NCBI GenBank assembly: GCA_031549885.1 | Contig: JAVBPD010000090.1 | Coordinates: forward strand, 1 to 48,733 | Source of the DNA: WQUF01 sp031549885 | Lineage (GTDB): Bacteria; Bacillota; Clostridia; Clostridiales; Clostridiaceae | Length of the DNA stretch: 48,733 bases | Direction: 5' to 3' | Shown: positions 7,350-16,800 of the stretch, piece after piece | Layout: each line of letters begins with the position of its first letter | Numbering within the stretch: position 1 is the first letter of the stretch | Position numbers and translations under genes: made by a program | The notes under the pieces: model-generated | Database searches by the model: none | Told to the model about the DNA's origin: nothing | The model's input: only the letters and a program-made list of their open reading frames with translations

Positions 7350-8108
7350 TTAGTTTTTGTTATTTTTAACTACTTCGGTGTATTTTGCATAAACTTCATT
7401 TAAATATTCAGGAGGGCATTCTGTAACATTTGGAGATACAAAGATATGCATCTTGTGCCCTTTCTTTTCAAGTAAAAGAGCTGTTTCTGAAGCAATTGAC
7501 TGGGTTATTACTATAGCAGATGTTGTGCTCGATGCACCTACTTTTTGAGGATAACCTGGTATAGAAACTAAAGCATCTTCAAGCGGACAACAATTATCTA
7601 TAAGGACATCTGCAAGATCTCCAAGTTTTTTACCTGATGAATGAGTAGGTTTAGCGCTTTTATAATTTTCCCCACTTGTTATAGCGATAACTTTTAAGCC
7701 ATGTTCTTTAGCATAAATTGCTGTTTCTATAGGGGCAGCATTTAAACCTCCATGTGAGTAAACTATTATTGCCTCATTTTGCTGAAGGTTATAGCTTTTA
7801 AGGAAATTTGCAATATAGCCTTCTTGGCGTTCAAGCCATAAAAGCTCGCGAGCTCCGCCAGTACCTATTACATTGTTCCACATAAGCCTTTGATCCATTA
7901 ATGGATGCCAACCTACTATACCGCCATATCTTGGAAACATATCTTGAATTGGCAATACAGAATGTCCACTTCCAAAAAGATGAACCATTTTACCTGAAAA
8001 AATAACATCTGCGCAAATCTCTGCTGCAATTTTAATATTTTCCTCCTGTGTCTCGTCAATAGATTGAATTATTTTTAGCATTTTATCGATATATTGTAGT
8101 TTACTCAT
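7350..8108 (-). CDS. SIS-domain sugar isomerase-like protein (UPF0309 type)
   Basis: A 252-residue protein with one SIS (sugar isomerase) domain, which binds phosphosugars. Key parts are VHLFGSGHSVLPIQDMFPR (residues ~42-60), VYSHGGLNAAPIETAIYAK (~116-134) and VIAITSGENY. The extended form with GWHPLMDQRLMWNN resembles the UPF0309 family. It may be an isomerase, lyase or deglycase acting on the product of the PTS. SIS proteins with such roles include MurQ and the FrlB deglycases, but residue-level identity with those is not evident here. Placement between IID and IIA makes it the best candidate for the first catabolic step. The exact reaction is unknown. Confidence 0.82.
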   Translation of the reverse strand: MSKLQYIDKMLKIIQSIDETQEENIKIAAEICADVIFSGKMVHLFGSGHSVLPIQDMFPRYGGIVGWHPLMDQRLMWNNVIGTGGARELLWLERQEGYIANFLKSYNLQQNEAIIVYSHGGLNAAPIETAIYAKEHGLKVIAITSGENYKSAKPTHSSGKKLGDLADVLIDNCCPLEDALVSIPGYPQKVGASSTTSAIVITQSIASETALLLEKKGHKMHIFVSPNVTECPPEYLNEVYAKYTEVVKNNKN

Positions 8109-8130
8109 TTAAATATTCCTCTCTTTTTAA

Positions 8131-8997
8131 TTATTTATAAACTCCTGATAGATAACCTAATCCAGTGAGTGCAATTGCAATTAATAAAATAAGTCCCATT
8201 ATAAGCATTGGTTTCCAATTTTTCTTAGCATATAGCCAGTACACAAAGATAGTCAGTCCAAGTGGCAATATTTTAGGAAATATATTATTTATAAGTGTAT
8301 CTAAATCAACTGCAGCTTTTTCTCCACCTTGAGGTATGATTGAAACTGGAATGGATAGATTAACAAAAGAAGCAGTTAATGCACCTACTACTATTAAACC
8401 TAGAATGGTCATCGCATCAGTGATTTGTTCTAACATACCTGAAGCCATAAATCTATGAATTCCTTCAAGGCCTGATTTATAGCCAAGTTTCCAAAGATTC
8501 CAGCTTATTAGCGCTGTTCCAATTGGATAGCATATTAAATAAAGAAGCGGCCCTATCCATCCTGCAGAACCTGCAAGATTTGTTATGGAAATGCATATGG
8601 TGAGCAAAATTGGAATAATAGTAGCCACCCACAAAGAATCACCAATAGCTGATGTAGGTCCGATAAGTGCAACTTTTACAGATTGAACAACCTCTGTGGT
8701 AACAACACCATTTGCCTTAGCTTCTTCCATACCACACATTATGCCAGGGCAAATTGCACCAATTTGCTGTTCTGTATTAAACAAAGTTAAGCTTCTCTTA
8801 TATGCTAATATTCTCTCTTCCTTATTATCCTTATAAAGCTCTTCTATTACTGGAGTTAAAGTATGACCAACTGCATTTCCTAAGAGCGTTTCAGCTTGTT
8901 GAGATGAGCCATGCCAGAAGAACCAGTTTATCCAAGCTTTTTTTAATGTAGAAGGGCTTAATTTTTTTTCATTACTTGCAGTTTTTTTGCTATTCAT
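8131..8997 (-). CDS. Mannose-family PTS EIID component
   Basis: A 288-residue IID subunit that forms the membrane channel of a mannose-family PTS with IIC. The family mark NWFFWHGSSQQAETLLGN (residues ~24-41) is followed by the long cytoplasmic helical part with NTEQQIGAICPGIMCGMEEAKA. Several membrane segments follow in the C-terminal half (for example ITDAMTILGLIVVGALTASFVN). The start at ATG 8997 lies five bases after the IIC stop, with GGGGGC upstream, so translation is coupled. Length is normal for the family. Substrate specificity (mannose, fructose, sorbose, amino sugars or glycated amino acids) cannot be read from sequence. Confidence 0.93.
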   Translation of the reverse strand: MNSKKTASNEKKLSPSTLKKAWINWFFWHGSSQQAETLLGNAVGHTLTPVIEELYKDNKEERILAYKRSLTLFNTEQQIGAICPGIMCGMEEAKANGVVTTEVVQSVKVALIGPTSAIGDSLWVATIIPILLTICISITNLAGSAGWIGPLLYLICYPIGTALISWNLWKLGYKSGLEGIHRFMASGMLEQITDAMTILGLIVVGALTASFVNLSIPVSIIPQGGEKAAVDLDTLINNIFPKILPLGLTIFVYWLYAKKNWKPMLIMGLILLIAIALTGLGYLSGVYK

Positions 8998-9002
8998 ATG
9001 GA

Positions 9003-9797
9003 TTATGCCCCCTTTATCATATTTTTCAAAGAAGAAGCTATGCTATAGTAGATTATTGCTATAATAATAGCAAATACAGCTACTGCCATAGAGTTTAAGC
9101 CTAAATATGCAACAAGCATAAATCCAATTAAAAAAACGCAAAAATGCACTGATTTTTTCCATAAGAAGGATAGAAGAATTCCCATTCCAAGTGCAGCCAT
9201 CATGCCACCGAAGATTGTGAGACATTGCATAAGCCATCCAGGCACAAGATCTGCGACGTTTACGCCACTTTGACTACCAGCTACAGCAGTGGTAAGTAAA
9301 ATTATAAGTGCTGGTATGAAACGACAGGCAAATCCTATAATATTTCCAAGGCCAAGATTTGCAAATATTATCTTTTTAGGGTTATCTTCCTCTGCACCTT
9401 GTTGAGAAATACGATTACATACTAAATTTAATGAAAAAACTAGATTCCACATAGCAACACCAATTGCGCCGCCTACTACTGAAAAGGCCCACATAATTGC
9501 TGTAGTGGAAGCTACATCTCCAGTATGAAATGCAAGTGCGCCAGCAACACCGATATATGTGGCATATGATAAATCCCAGCTAAGAGCGCCTCCAGGAGTT
9601 ACAGAACCCAAATTTGCAAGTTGAAGCATTACACCAAGAGTGAGTGCTAACGGAACATTGCCCATTATAATGCCTACAATTAAAGAAGCTACAAGTGGAC
9701 GGCCTAATGTATACCAGCCAATTGTGTTGCCTACAATTGAACCTATTGAAGCTAAGTATACAAATAGTGCAATCAATATCGCTTGAATAATGTTCAT
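9003..9797 (-). CDS. Mannose-family PTS EIIC component
   Basis: A 264-residue polytopic IIC subunit. The family segments GRPLVASLIVGIIMGNVPLAL (residues ~32-52), LGVMLQLANLGSVTPGGALSWD (~54-75) and the loop AEEDNPKKIIFANLGLGNI are all present. With IID it forms the sugar path through the membrane. It is the second gene of the operon. A small hairpin lies in the 92-base gap that separates it from IIB. A run of GGGGG just before ATG 9797 serves as the ribosome site. Confidence 0.92.
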   Translation of the reverse strand: MNIIQAILIALFVYLASIGSIVGNTIGWYTLGRPLVASLIVGIIMGNVPLALTLGVMLQLANLGSVTPGGALSWDLSYATYIGVAGALAFHTGDVASTTAIMWAFSVVGGAIGVAMWNLVFSLNLVCNRISQQGAEEDNPKKIIFANLGLGNIIGFACRFIPALIILLTTAVAGSQSGVNVADLVPGWLMQCLTIFGGMMAALGMGILLSFLWKKSVHFCVFLIGFMLVAYLGLNSMAVAVFAIIIAIIYYSIASSLKNMIKGA

Positions 9798-9833
9798 AAA
9801 ATTTCCCCCTATAAATAATTGCTTTTATATAAA

Positions 9834-9847
9834 CCAGCCAATGCTGG
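9834..9847 (-). repeat. Small hairpin between IIB and IIC genes
   Basis: CCAGC (9834-9838) and GCTGG (9843-9847) around a 4-base loop. On the minus strand it is followed by an AT-rich stretch (TTTATATAAAAG). It may be a processing or partial termination point. The stem is short, so this is tentative. Confidence 0.35.
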
Positions 9848-9889
9848 AATATTTCACTAGAACAAAATCAGCTTTATTTGTGCCTTGTT

Positions 9890-10381
9890 TTAGATGCTTT
9901 TTTTAAGGGTATCCCATGATTTAGCTTTATCAGTTGGCAATAATTGTGTGAAGACTTCAATGCCATCGGCTTGTTCATCATCAAGCGCTTTGATATCTTC
10001 CTTTGTTAAGTAAAGGTATCTACCTGCTCCACTTGGCAATTTACAAACTGCATTTTCTTGCGCTGAGCAGTTACCTATGTTTATATGATGTGCATTTTTT
10101 ATTACTTCTCTAAGACTAGAAAGGTTGCGACAGAGCCTTGTAATAATAAGGCGGTTGTTATTTGATGGGTTTTTAAGTAACTCTATAGCCTTTGCTGAAG
10201 TTACTATTTTTGTATTATATTGTGAAGGCACTCCCATAGTCATAATAGATTGTAACATTGGGTTTGAAGCTAGTTCATTATCTATTGCTATAATTTCCTT
10301 AATGGAAAGTGTAGCGCACCAAGCTGTAACAATTTGACCATGAATTAACCTATCATCGATTCGAATGAATACTTTAGCCAT
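9890..10381 (-). CDS. Mannose-family PTS EIIB component
   Basis: A 163-residue IIB subunit, first gene of the operon. MAKVFIRIDDRLIHGQIVTAW contains the phosphorylated His14 (RLIHGQ), the signature of ManX/SorB-type IIB. Later family marks are LTKEDIKAL and GIEVFTQLLPTD near the C-terminus. It receives phosphate from the separate IIA and passes it to the sugar at the IIC/IID channel. The start at ATG 10381 has GGAGGA 8 bases upstream. A longer frame starting at 10411 would bury the ribosome site and was rejected. A minus-strand TATAAT at 10441-10436 lies in the divergent region shared with the rpiR-type gene. Confidence 0.93.
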   Translation of the reverse strand: MAKVFIRIDDRLIHGQIVTAWCATLSIKEIIAIDNELASNPMLQSIMTMGVPSQYNTKIVTSAKAIELLKNPSNNNRLIITRLCRNLSSLREVIKNAHHINIGNCSAQENAVCKLPSGAGRYLYLTKEDIKALDDEQADGIEVFTQLLPTDKAKSWDTLKKSI

Positions 10382-10435
10382 ATTAACATCCTCCAACTTT
10401 TTTAGCTTCAATAACTTTTTTTATTTTATGGTTTC

Positions 10436-10490
10436 ATTATACAACATAAAAAGAGAAAATTTTTGCCGGAATATAACTATATGATATAAT
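10436..10490. promoter_or_regulatory. Divergent promoter region of the PTS operon and RpiR-type gene
   Basis: Plus strand: TTGCCG (10463-10468), 16 bases, then TATAAT (10485-10490) with an upstream TG, a good promoter for the regulator. Minus strand: TATAAT at 10441-10436 with no convincing -35, as expected for an activator-dependent PTS promoter. I found no clear palindromic operator. Confidence 0.55.
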
Positions 10491-10540
10491 AACAGAAACA
10501 GATTTTGAGAATTTATTAAATAACTTGAGAGGGAATTTTT

Positions 10541-11425
10541 ATGAGTATTTTTCTTAAAATGAAGCAGATTAAAGATCTTTCACCAAGCGAAAGACAGATA
10601 GTGAACTTCATTTTAAAGGATCCTCAAAAGGCTTCTGCTATGGGGATTGTAGAGCTTGCTGAGGAGACTTTTACAAGTTCAAGCACAGTTATGCGCGTTA
10701 CAAAAAAACTAGGCATGGATAGTTTTACTGACTTTAGACTTCAATTGGCAAAGGGTGTAAATGATATAGATACCACTGCGTTATTTAAATACCAAGACCC
10801 AATTGATGTAGAAGATTCTATGTCAGATATTTTAGATAAAGTTACAAGCAATAATGTTAGGGCAGTTTTAGAGGTTAAAAAGCACAATCAAATTGCTACA
10901 TTTGAGAAAGTTGTTGATATGATGACAAATGCTAAGCAAATTGATTTTTATGGCAGTGGAGTTTCTAATCTCATATGTCATGATGCAATGGTAAAGGCTC
11001 TTCGAATGGGAGTTCCATCAACTTGTTATTCCTTTTATTCAGAAATGGCTATGCATGCTCTTATGTGTCCAGTGGATAATTTAGCTATAATATTATCATA
11101 TACAGGCCAGACAGAGGATACATTAAGAGTAGCTCAATATCTTAAAGAGAGAGGAGTTTTATCAATTTCTATAACTAGCCACACTGATAATGCTCTTTTA
11201 GAATTGTGTAATATAAATCTTTATGTTGACAGCTATGAATCAGCATTTCGCATTGGTGGCATGAGCAGCCGTTTAAGCTCTCAACATCTTTTAGATGTTC
11301 TATTTTATGGATTCATGATGAAAAATTATGAAAAATTAAAGGAAACTATAGATAAAACCTTTTTAAAGGAAACATTTCATTATTTATCTACAGATTCCCA
11401 TATAGACGAAAAAAATTATAAATAA
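10541..11425 (+). CDS. RpiR/MurR-family regulator (HTH plus SIS domain)
   Basis: A 294-residue transcription factor with an N-terminal RpiR helix-turn-helix domain (residues ~1-77). Visible marks are LSPSERQIVNFILKDPQKAS, GIVELAEETFTSSSTVMRVTKKLGMDSFTDFRLQL. A C-terminal SIS domain (~125-255) carries IDFYGSGVSNLICHDAM and IILSYTGQTEDTLRVAQYL and senses a sugar phosphate. It is transcribed divergently from the PTS operon and very likely controls it. The effector should be the phosphosugar made by the PTS or by the SIS-domain enzyme. GAGAGGG precedes ATG 10541. It ends five bases from the convergent YARHG gene with no visible terminator between. Confidence 0.92.
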   Translation: MSIFLKMKQIKDLSPSERQIVNFILKDPQKASAMGIVELAEETFTSSSTVMRVTKKLGMDSFTDFRLQLAKGVNDIDTTALFKYQDPIDVEDSMSDILDKVTSNNVRAVLEVKKHNQIATFEKVVDMMTNAKQIDFYGSGVSNLICHDAMVKALRMGVPSTCYSFYSEMAMHALMCPVDNLAIILSYTGQTEDTLRVAQYLKERGVLSISITSHTDNALLELCNINLYVDSYESAFRIGGMSSRLSSQHLLDVLFYGFMMKNYEKLKETIDKTFLKETFHYLSTDSHIDEKNYK

Positions 11426-11430
11426 GTATC

Positions 11431-12594
11431 TTAATCACCATCAACAAATCTTAAAAATCCCTGATCACCTGATGGTGTTTTTACTTTAACCCATATGTTA
11501 TAATATACGTTTTGATCAATATTAATTCTTTTTGTTATGACATCTGTTATTATAAGTTTTGTATTGCTAGGAACTGTTTTTAAATAGTTACTTCCAAGCA
11601 TAGATTTCCAATCAATATTCTTATCATAAAGAAGTATAGTTGGGATTAATGAATTGTCATCAGTGGTTTTTAATAGAGGTATATTAGCTCCAAAGGTCAA
11701 TTCTTTATTAATTAAGTTTTGCTTTGAAAGTGGGACAAGACCCTTTTCAAAGTCAAAATAAGAAATTATAGTTTTATTTTTATCAGGAAGATTATTTATA
11801 TTTGTATAAATTTTGCTCCCGCCATCATAAGAATTTATCAACCCTACTACATATTGGTTTCTTATGATTTTTGAACCATTAAAAGTGTAGATATGAATTC
11901 TATAATCAGCACTTGGACCATTTTCAATTATATACATTTGTGTAGTTTTGTCATTTACATTAAAATCTGCAAACCTAATTCCAAGTGAGGTATTATAAGC
12001 TTCACCACTAGTAGTATAAGTCCTTCCCTTTGAATTAACAGTTATTTGATAGTTGCTAAATGTTATACCATAAGAATCTAAGTAGTCCACATAAAATTTT
12101 ATGGTTATATTTTCTAAAGCTCCATCATTATTTAAATCCTTTGATACTTCTTGTTTCCAATATTTTTTGCTTCCTTCTGTTAAAAGCTGTGAACTAGTGA
12201 CTTTTATATCGGTGGATTTTTTTCTTTGATAGTAAGAATCAATTAAATTAAAATTTGCTTGTTCAATTTTATTTAATTTAGAATAATCTCCAGTGACAGC
12301 GCTGTTTGGCTTATACCAAGGCATATTCATAAAGTAGTCATTTAAAGTTTTATCTTTAAATTTATATCCATAACGAGCAAACAATTCATTTTTGGCTAAA
12401 TACTGCGTAAATGTATCTGTATACTTTAAATCGCTTTCTTTAATGATTTCTGCATTGCTTTTAGGAAAAATATAATATACACTAGAATTTGCAACAGTTG
12501 CACTTATTAGAGATTGAGAAAGTATAATGCAAAAAAATATAGCAAAAGAAATAGTAGCTAGAAATTTAATAACTTTTTTAATGTTATATCCCAT
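11431..12594 (-). CDS. Exported YARHG-domain protein
   Basis: A 387-residue protein with an N-terminal signal peptide (residues ~5-32, KKVIKFLATISFAIFFCIIL, cleavage plausible near SATVANS). A YARHG domain lies at ~55-95: YLAKNELFARYGYKFKD, then LNDYFMNMPWYKP. This matches the family pattern L-x-x-NEIxARHGY...YF...WY, with Arg-Tyr-Gly in place of Arg-His-Gly. The middle part (KYWKQEVSKDLNNDGALENITIKF) resembles a calcium-binding-like DLNNDG turn of surface proteins. The C-terminal ~50 residues look like an SH3-type beta segment (IWVKVKTPSGDQGFLRF). ATG 12594 was chosen since GAAGGAG lies 8 bases upstream. A cell-envelope role is likely; no enzyme function is visible. Confidence 0.75.
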   Translation of the reverse strand: MGYNIKKVIKFLATISFAIFFCIILSQSLISATVANSSVYYIFPKSNAEIIKESDLKYTDTFTQYLAKNELFARYGYKFKDKTLNDYFMNMPWYKPNSAVTGDYSKLNKIEQANFNLIDSYYQRKKSTDIKVTSSQLLTEGSKKYWKQEVSKDLNNDGALENITIKFYVDYLDSYGITFSNYQITVNSKGRTYTTSGEAYNTSLGIRFADFNVNDKTTQMYIIENGPSADYRIHIYTFNGSKIIRNQYVVGLINSYDGGSKIYTNINNLPDKNKTIISYFDFEKGLVPLSKQNLINKELTFGANIPLLKTTDDNSLIPTILLYDKNIDWKSMLGSNYLKTVPSNTKLIITDVITKRINIDQNVYYNIWVKVKTPSGDQGFLRFVDGD

Positions 12595-12710
12595 AATATT
12601 CACTCCTTCTTATTATTATTTTTACCAATAAATTATAGAATAAATAAGAGGTTATTTTGATTATAACATTTTTTGGCTTGATATTCAATTTTTAAAAGAG
12701 GTGAAATATA

Positions 12711-13325
12711 TTGAACGTTAAAAATATTAAATCAAATTTGCGCAAGTTTTATGATGAAGAAGCTAAGTATCGCAATTTAAACCATAAACAAGAATGGAAA
12801 CTAAATCAAAGGGAGATTTTTTATAATTATATAAAGAAAGAAGGAAAAGACACTTTATTAGAGCTAGGTGCTGGAACAGGGCAGGATAGCAAATTTTTTA
12901 TGGATTGTGGTTTAAAAGTTACAGCAATAGATTTATCAAATGAAATGGTTAAAATTTGCAAAGAAAAAGGCATAGATGCTTATGAATTAGATTTTTACAA
13001 TCTTTCAGATTTAAATAAAAAATACCATTGTATTTGGTCTATGAATAGCCTTTTGCATGTGCCAAAGGACGATTTGCCAAGGGTTTTAAAGAGTATAGAT
13101 TTTGTTTTAAATGAGGATGGTTTATTTTATATGGGTGTATATGGCGGCGAGGACACAGAGAGCAATTGGATAAATGATGTATCCGAAATTCCACGCTTTT
13201 TTTCATATTACTCAAAAGATAAATTAAAGGAAGTATTGCAGGATGTTTTTGAAATCGTATCCTTTGACCAATTTGATGTTTGTAAAAATATAGATTTTCA
13301 ATCCATAATAATGAGAAAAAAATAA
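12711..13325 (+). CDS. Class I SAM-dependent methyltransferase
   Basis: A 204-residue Rossmann-fold methyltransferase. Motif I is LLELGAGTGQDSKFFMDCG (residues ~45-63), which binds S-adenosylmethionine. Motif II acidic residue is in VTAIDLSNEM. The post-motif region YHCIWSMNSLLHVPKDDLPRV is typical of the small-molecule methyltransferase_11/25 group. It starts with TTG 12711 after AAGAGGTGA. The target is unknown. It is transcribed alone and ends in a terminator. Confidence 0.88.
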   Translation: MNVKNIKSNLRKFYDEEAKYRNLNHKQEWKLNQREIFYNYIKKEGKDTLLELGAGTGQDSKFFMDCGLKVTAIDLSNEMVKICKEKGIDAYELDFYNLSDLNKKYHCIWSMNSLLHVPKDDLPRVLKSIDFVLNEDGLFYMGVYGGEDTESNWINDVSEIPRFFSYYSKDKLKEVLQDVFEIVSFDQFDVCKNIDFQSIIMRKK

Positions 13326-13334
13326 TAAATTTAA

Positions 13335-13367
13335 AAAAAACCATTCAATATATGAATTGGTTTTTTT
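13335..13367 (+). terminator. Terminator after the methyltransferase gene
   Basis: AAAAAACCATTC pairs with GAATTGGTTTTTT with a single bulged T, followed by further T residues. It lies just before the promoter of the DUF4132 cluster and so insulates it. Confidence 0.75.
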
Positions 13368-13378
13368 AAACCTTTTTT

Positions 13379-13408
13379 TTGACAAAAAAATTAAATTTAT
13401 GTTATAAT
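13379..13408 (+). promoter_or_regulatory. Near-consensus vegetative promoter of the DUF4132 cluster
   Basis: TTGACA (13379-13384), 18-base spacer, TATAAT (13403-13408) with an upstream TGT extension. This is a perfect -35 and -10, so the cluster should be transcribed strongly unless repressed. No operator palindrome was seen around it. Confidence 0.8.
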
Positions 13409-13457
13409 TAAATAATAGAATATTAGTTCGTATATTAATATAAATGGGGTGGTTTTG

Positions 13458-13877
13458 TTGAATTTATTTGTCACCGTGAAGCAAGCTGGCAAGAGAAAGG
13501 CAAAGATTGTTGATAGAGAATTAATAGTCAAAGATGATATAAAAAATTTAAAGGATTTAATTTGTCATATTGTAACAAAAGAAGTTGAAAATTACAATAA
13601 TAAAACCGATAAAAAGGACATATTTAATTTTTTAACAAGCTCTGAAATAGAAGATAAGGCAGCTTTAGGCAAAGTTTCTTTCTCAGAAAATCACAATGAA
13701 AATAAACAAGATTTAAATAAGGCCATAGAAAATGCTGTGCTTTGTTTTGAAGATGGAATTTATAGGGTATTTATTAATGAAGAAGAAATAGAAAGTTTAA
13801 ACCATGATTTAAATTTAAAAGATGGCGATAAATTAGCATTTATTAAATTTACCATGTTAGCTGGCAGGCTTTGGTAG
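13458..13877 (+). CDS. Small beta-grasp (ubiquitin-like) protein candidate
   Basis: A protein of about 139 residues of no family I can name. The pattern suggests a beta-grasp fold. LFVTVKQAGKRKAKIVDREL would be strands 1-2, followed by a helix NLKDLICHIVTKEVENY. A polar insertion of ~45 residues comes next. Then a second helix, strands GIYRVFINEEEI, and a final strand LKDGDKLAFIKF. The last part, LKDGDKLAFIKFTMLAGRLW, resembles the C-terminal strand of MoaD/ThiS-like proteins (LxDGDxVxF), but ends in GRLW rather than GG. TTG 13458 is preferred as the start because GGGGTG (13446-13451) precedes it; GTG 13449 lies inside that site. It is first in the operon, 18 bases before the DUF4132 gene. 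Fold assignment is inference. Confidence 0.65.
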   Translation: MNLFVTVKQAGKRKAKIVDRELIVKDDIKNLKDLICHIVTKEVENYNNKTDKKDIFNFLTSSEIEDKAALGKVSFSENHNENKQDLNKAIENAVLCFEDGIYRVFINEEEIESLNHDLNLKDGDKLAFIKFTMLAGRLW

Positions 13878-13895
13878 AAGTAAGGGGAGGTTATT

Positions 13896-16800
13896 GTGGA
13901 TAAATTAAAATTTAAAGAATTAGTTTATAAATATGCTGAAGGTAATTATTATGATGAAAAACATGAAGATTTTGAAAAAATAAAAGATGCTCTTTTTAAT
14001 AATGGTGTGGAAACATATGTTTATGAGCTTTTTGGTGAAACATGGGGAGGTGTATTTAAAACCATTTGGAATAAATCTAGTGAATACACATATTCTGTAG
14101 GCTATTACAGAAGGCCATTTAGGACAAAAGTAAATGCAAAGTTATATTTATATACATATACAAATAAGCTAATTGAACTTGCAAATTTATTGAAAAATGA
14201 TTTTACCATTGAAAAATATTTAAGCAATACATCTGAAAATAAATATTATGGATCCATAATTTCAGATATAATTGCTTATGAAATAGATAATAACAATGAA
14301 AATGTTATGGAAAAAATAAAGGATATAATATATGGTGACAATCAAAATGGATTTTTAACAAGGCCTATTATTAAGGGACTTTTAATGAGCAAAAAAGAAG
14401 AATGCTATAAAATGGTGGGAGATTTGCTCCTTGCTGCAAAGCTTCAAGAAGGTTTAAGGCAGAGCATTTTAGAATCAGTAGATGAAACTTGTGTTGAAAG
14501 TTTTAAATACATGTTAAAGGTTATCATGGATAATGATCTTTTAAGGTTTTCTTCTGTCATAAGATCAGTAGGAGTATGGACTGGCTTAAATTTAGAAGCA
14601 GAAAAGCCTTCTTTAGTAAAAAAAGTGTTTGGAACTATTTATAACTCACTATTTGATGATGAATATAAAATAAGATCTGTAAATTCAAATGATACAATTG
14701 AAATATATGGAGCTCTTTGGGCTGAAGGCTTTATTGAAATAAACAATGCCAAAATTTTAATAAAGGAATTATTAGATTCAAATGTGAAATATAAAAGGTT
14801 AACTGCCCTTTATTTTTTAAGTAACATTCAAGATGACTTATTTCAATATGAACTTGCTAAGGATCTTTTAAATGAAAAGGATTTAGAAATAGTAGCTTGG
14901 GCAAATTTAAATATTAAATCCAATTTAAATATTAAAAAGGATGAATTTGATTTATTATTTAATAGCTATAAATCCATTGTAGAAAATATTAAAAAAGAAA
15001 CAAGCTTTAAACCAAGCGTTTTTCCATGGTGTGAAATTTCACTTAAAAAAGAGGATTTATTGCATAAGATGCTGTCCATTGCAAAGGACAGCAAGGATGA
15101 TAATAAGCTTGATGACCTTAGCAATTTTATGAATTTTATGAGTACATGGACTAGACGAAACTATGTTGAAGCAATTTCTAAGCCAAATACAAAAAAGCAA
15201 AGGGACACACTTATATTATCCATTTCTGATAAAAGCGATGCTGTGAGAAGCAAAGCTTTTGAAGAGAGCTTAAAGCTTGATTTAACAAAGGATGAATATA
15301 GAAAAATGGAGGATTATTTAAGGTTTAAATCAGGTGACTTAAGAAAAGGTTTAATTAGCCTTTTAATTAAACAAGATTCTGACAGCCTTTACGAAACAAT
15401 TGAAAGGCTAGTTAATGATAAACTTGAGGAAAAGAAATTAGCTTCACTTGATATGATTTACGAAATTAAGGACAAAGATCATTATAAAGAAACATATAAA
15501 AAATCTTTAAATTTAATAAATACCATGAAAGCTCCCTCAGAAAAGATGACAATAATTATAGATAAAATATTAGATAAAAATGAAGAACCTTGTATAGTAA
15601 ACGGATTCATGCTATACGATCACAACGATGAATTAAATTTACCTATGGATAATATGAATTTTTCTATTAACATTCCAATTGAAGTTAGTATGGAAAGAAT
15701 AAAGGAAATATTCCAAAAGTTAAGCGATTTAATCCATGAAAATAGAGACTATGAATATGAAATTGAATGCTATGATGGAACAAAGAGAAAAGTTATTTTA
15801 GGCGCTGAAAACTATTTACATCCAATTTCTAAAAAGATAAAAAACAACGAATTAACCATTGATGATTATCCATTAAAGGACATATGGGTAAAATTTTCAA
15901 ATGATCTTAGTTTAAATCCACATGAATTATTGTTTATTCAATTTATATGCAATAGTGAGTTTAATGATTCTTACAATTACTACAAGTCAAGAGAAGCAAA
16001 ATGGTATGTGGATTTTAAAAATGAAGTTTACGATTTAAATAAGTTTAAGGAAATATATAAAAGCGTTTATGAAATTAAATATGTTTCAATAATTAATTTA
16101 ATTTTAAGGCTTTTAAAGGAGCTATTTCCAGAGGAAATTATGTTTAATTATGTAAAAGATATGGCTTTATATACATACAGCAAAATACCTAAGGAATATT
16201 TTACAAAGCCAATTTATGAAGAATCTAAAAATGGATATTTAAACGATTATTGTATTGGCACCCAGCATATGTTTAACTTTTGGATATATGAAATGAAGCA
16301 GTATATTTATGATGATGAAAGCTTTAAAGATTTTTTCACCATTAAATATAATTTTTATAAAAATGCTGAGTATAAAAGCATAAATATGGAATTTAAAGAT
16401 TTTAAAAGAGCTTTTGATTTAGGTCTTGTAAATAAAAATGAAATATATAAGGAACTTATGGAAAGGCCATCAAGTCCAAACAATATAGCTACTTTAACTA
16501 ATTCAAAATTATCTGAATATTTAAATAATCATTTTATTAAAGAAGAAATTGTACCTAAAGTGATCAATAAGGTAATTGAAATTGAAATTAAAAGAGGAGA
16601 CCTTCAAACTGAAGTGTCAGGCTTAGCTTGTAAAATTAATTATTTTGAAGGCATGGATTATTTTGTGAATATGCTCCTTGCATTTGGCAGCGATACTTTT
16701 GCACGAGGATATTTTTGGAGCATAGGAAATAAAAAAAATATGTTAAGCCACTTAATTAAAAGCTGTTATCCTAGAGAGGGAGATGGGGCTTTTAAATTAA

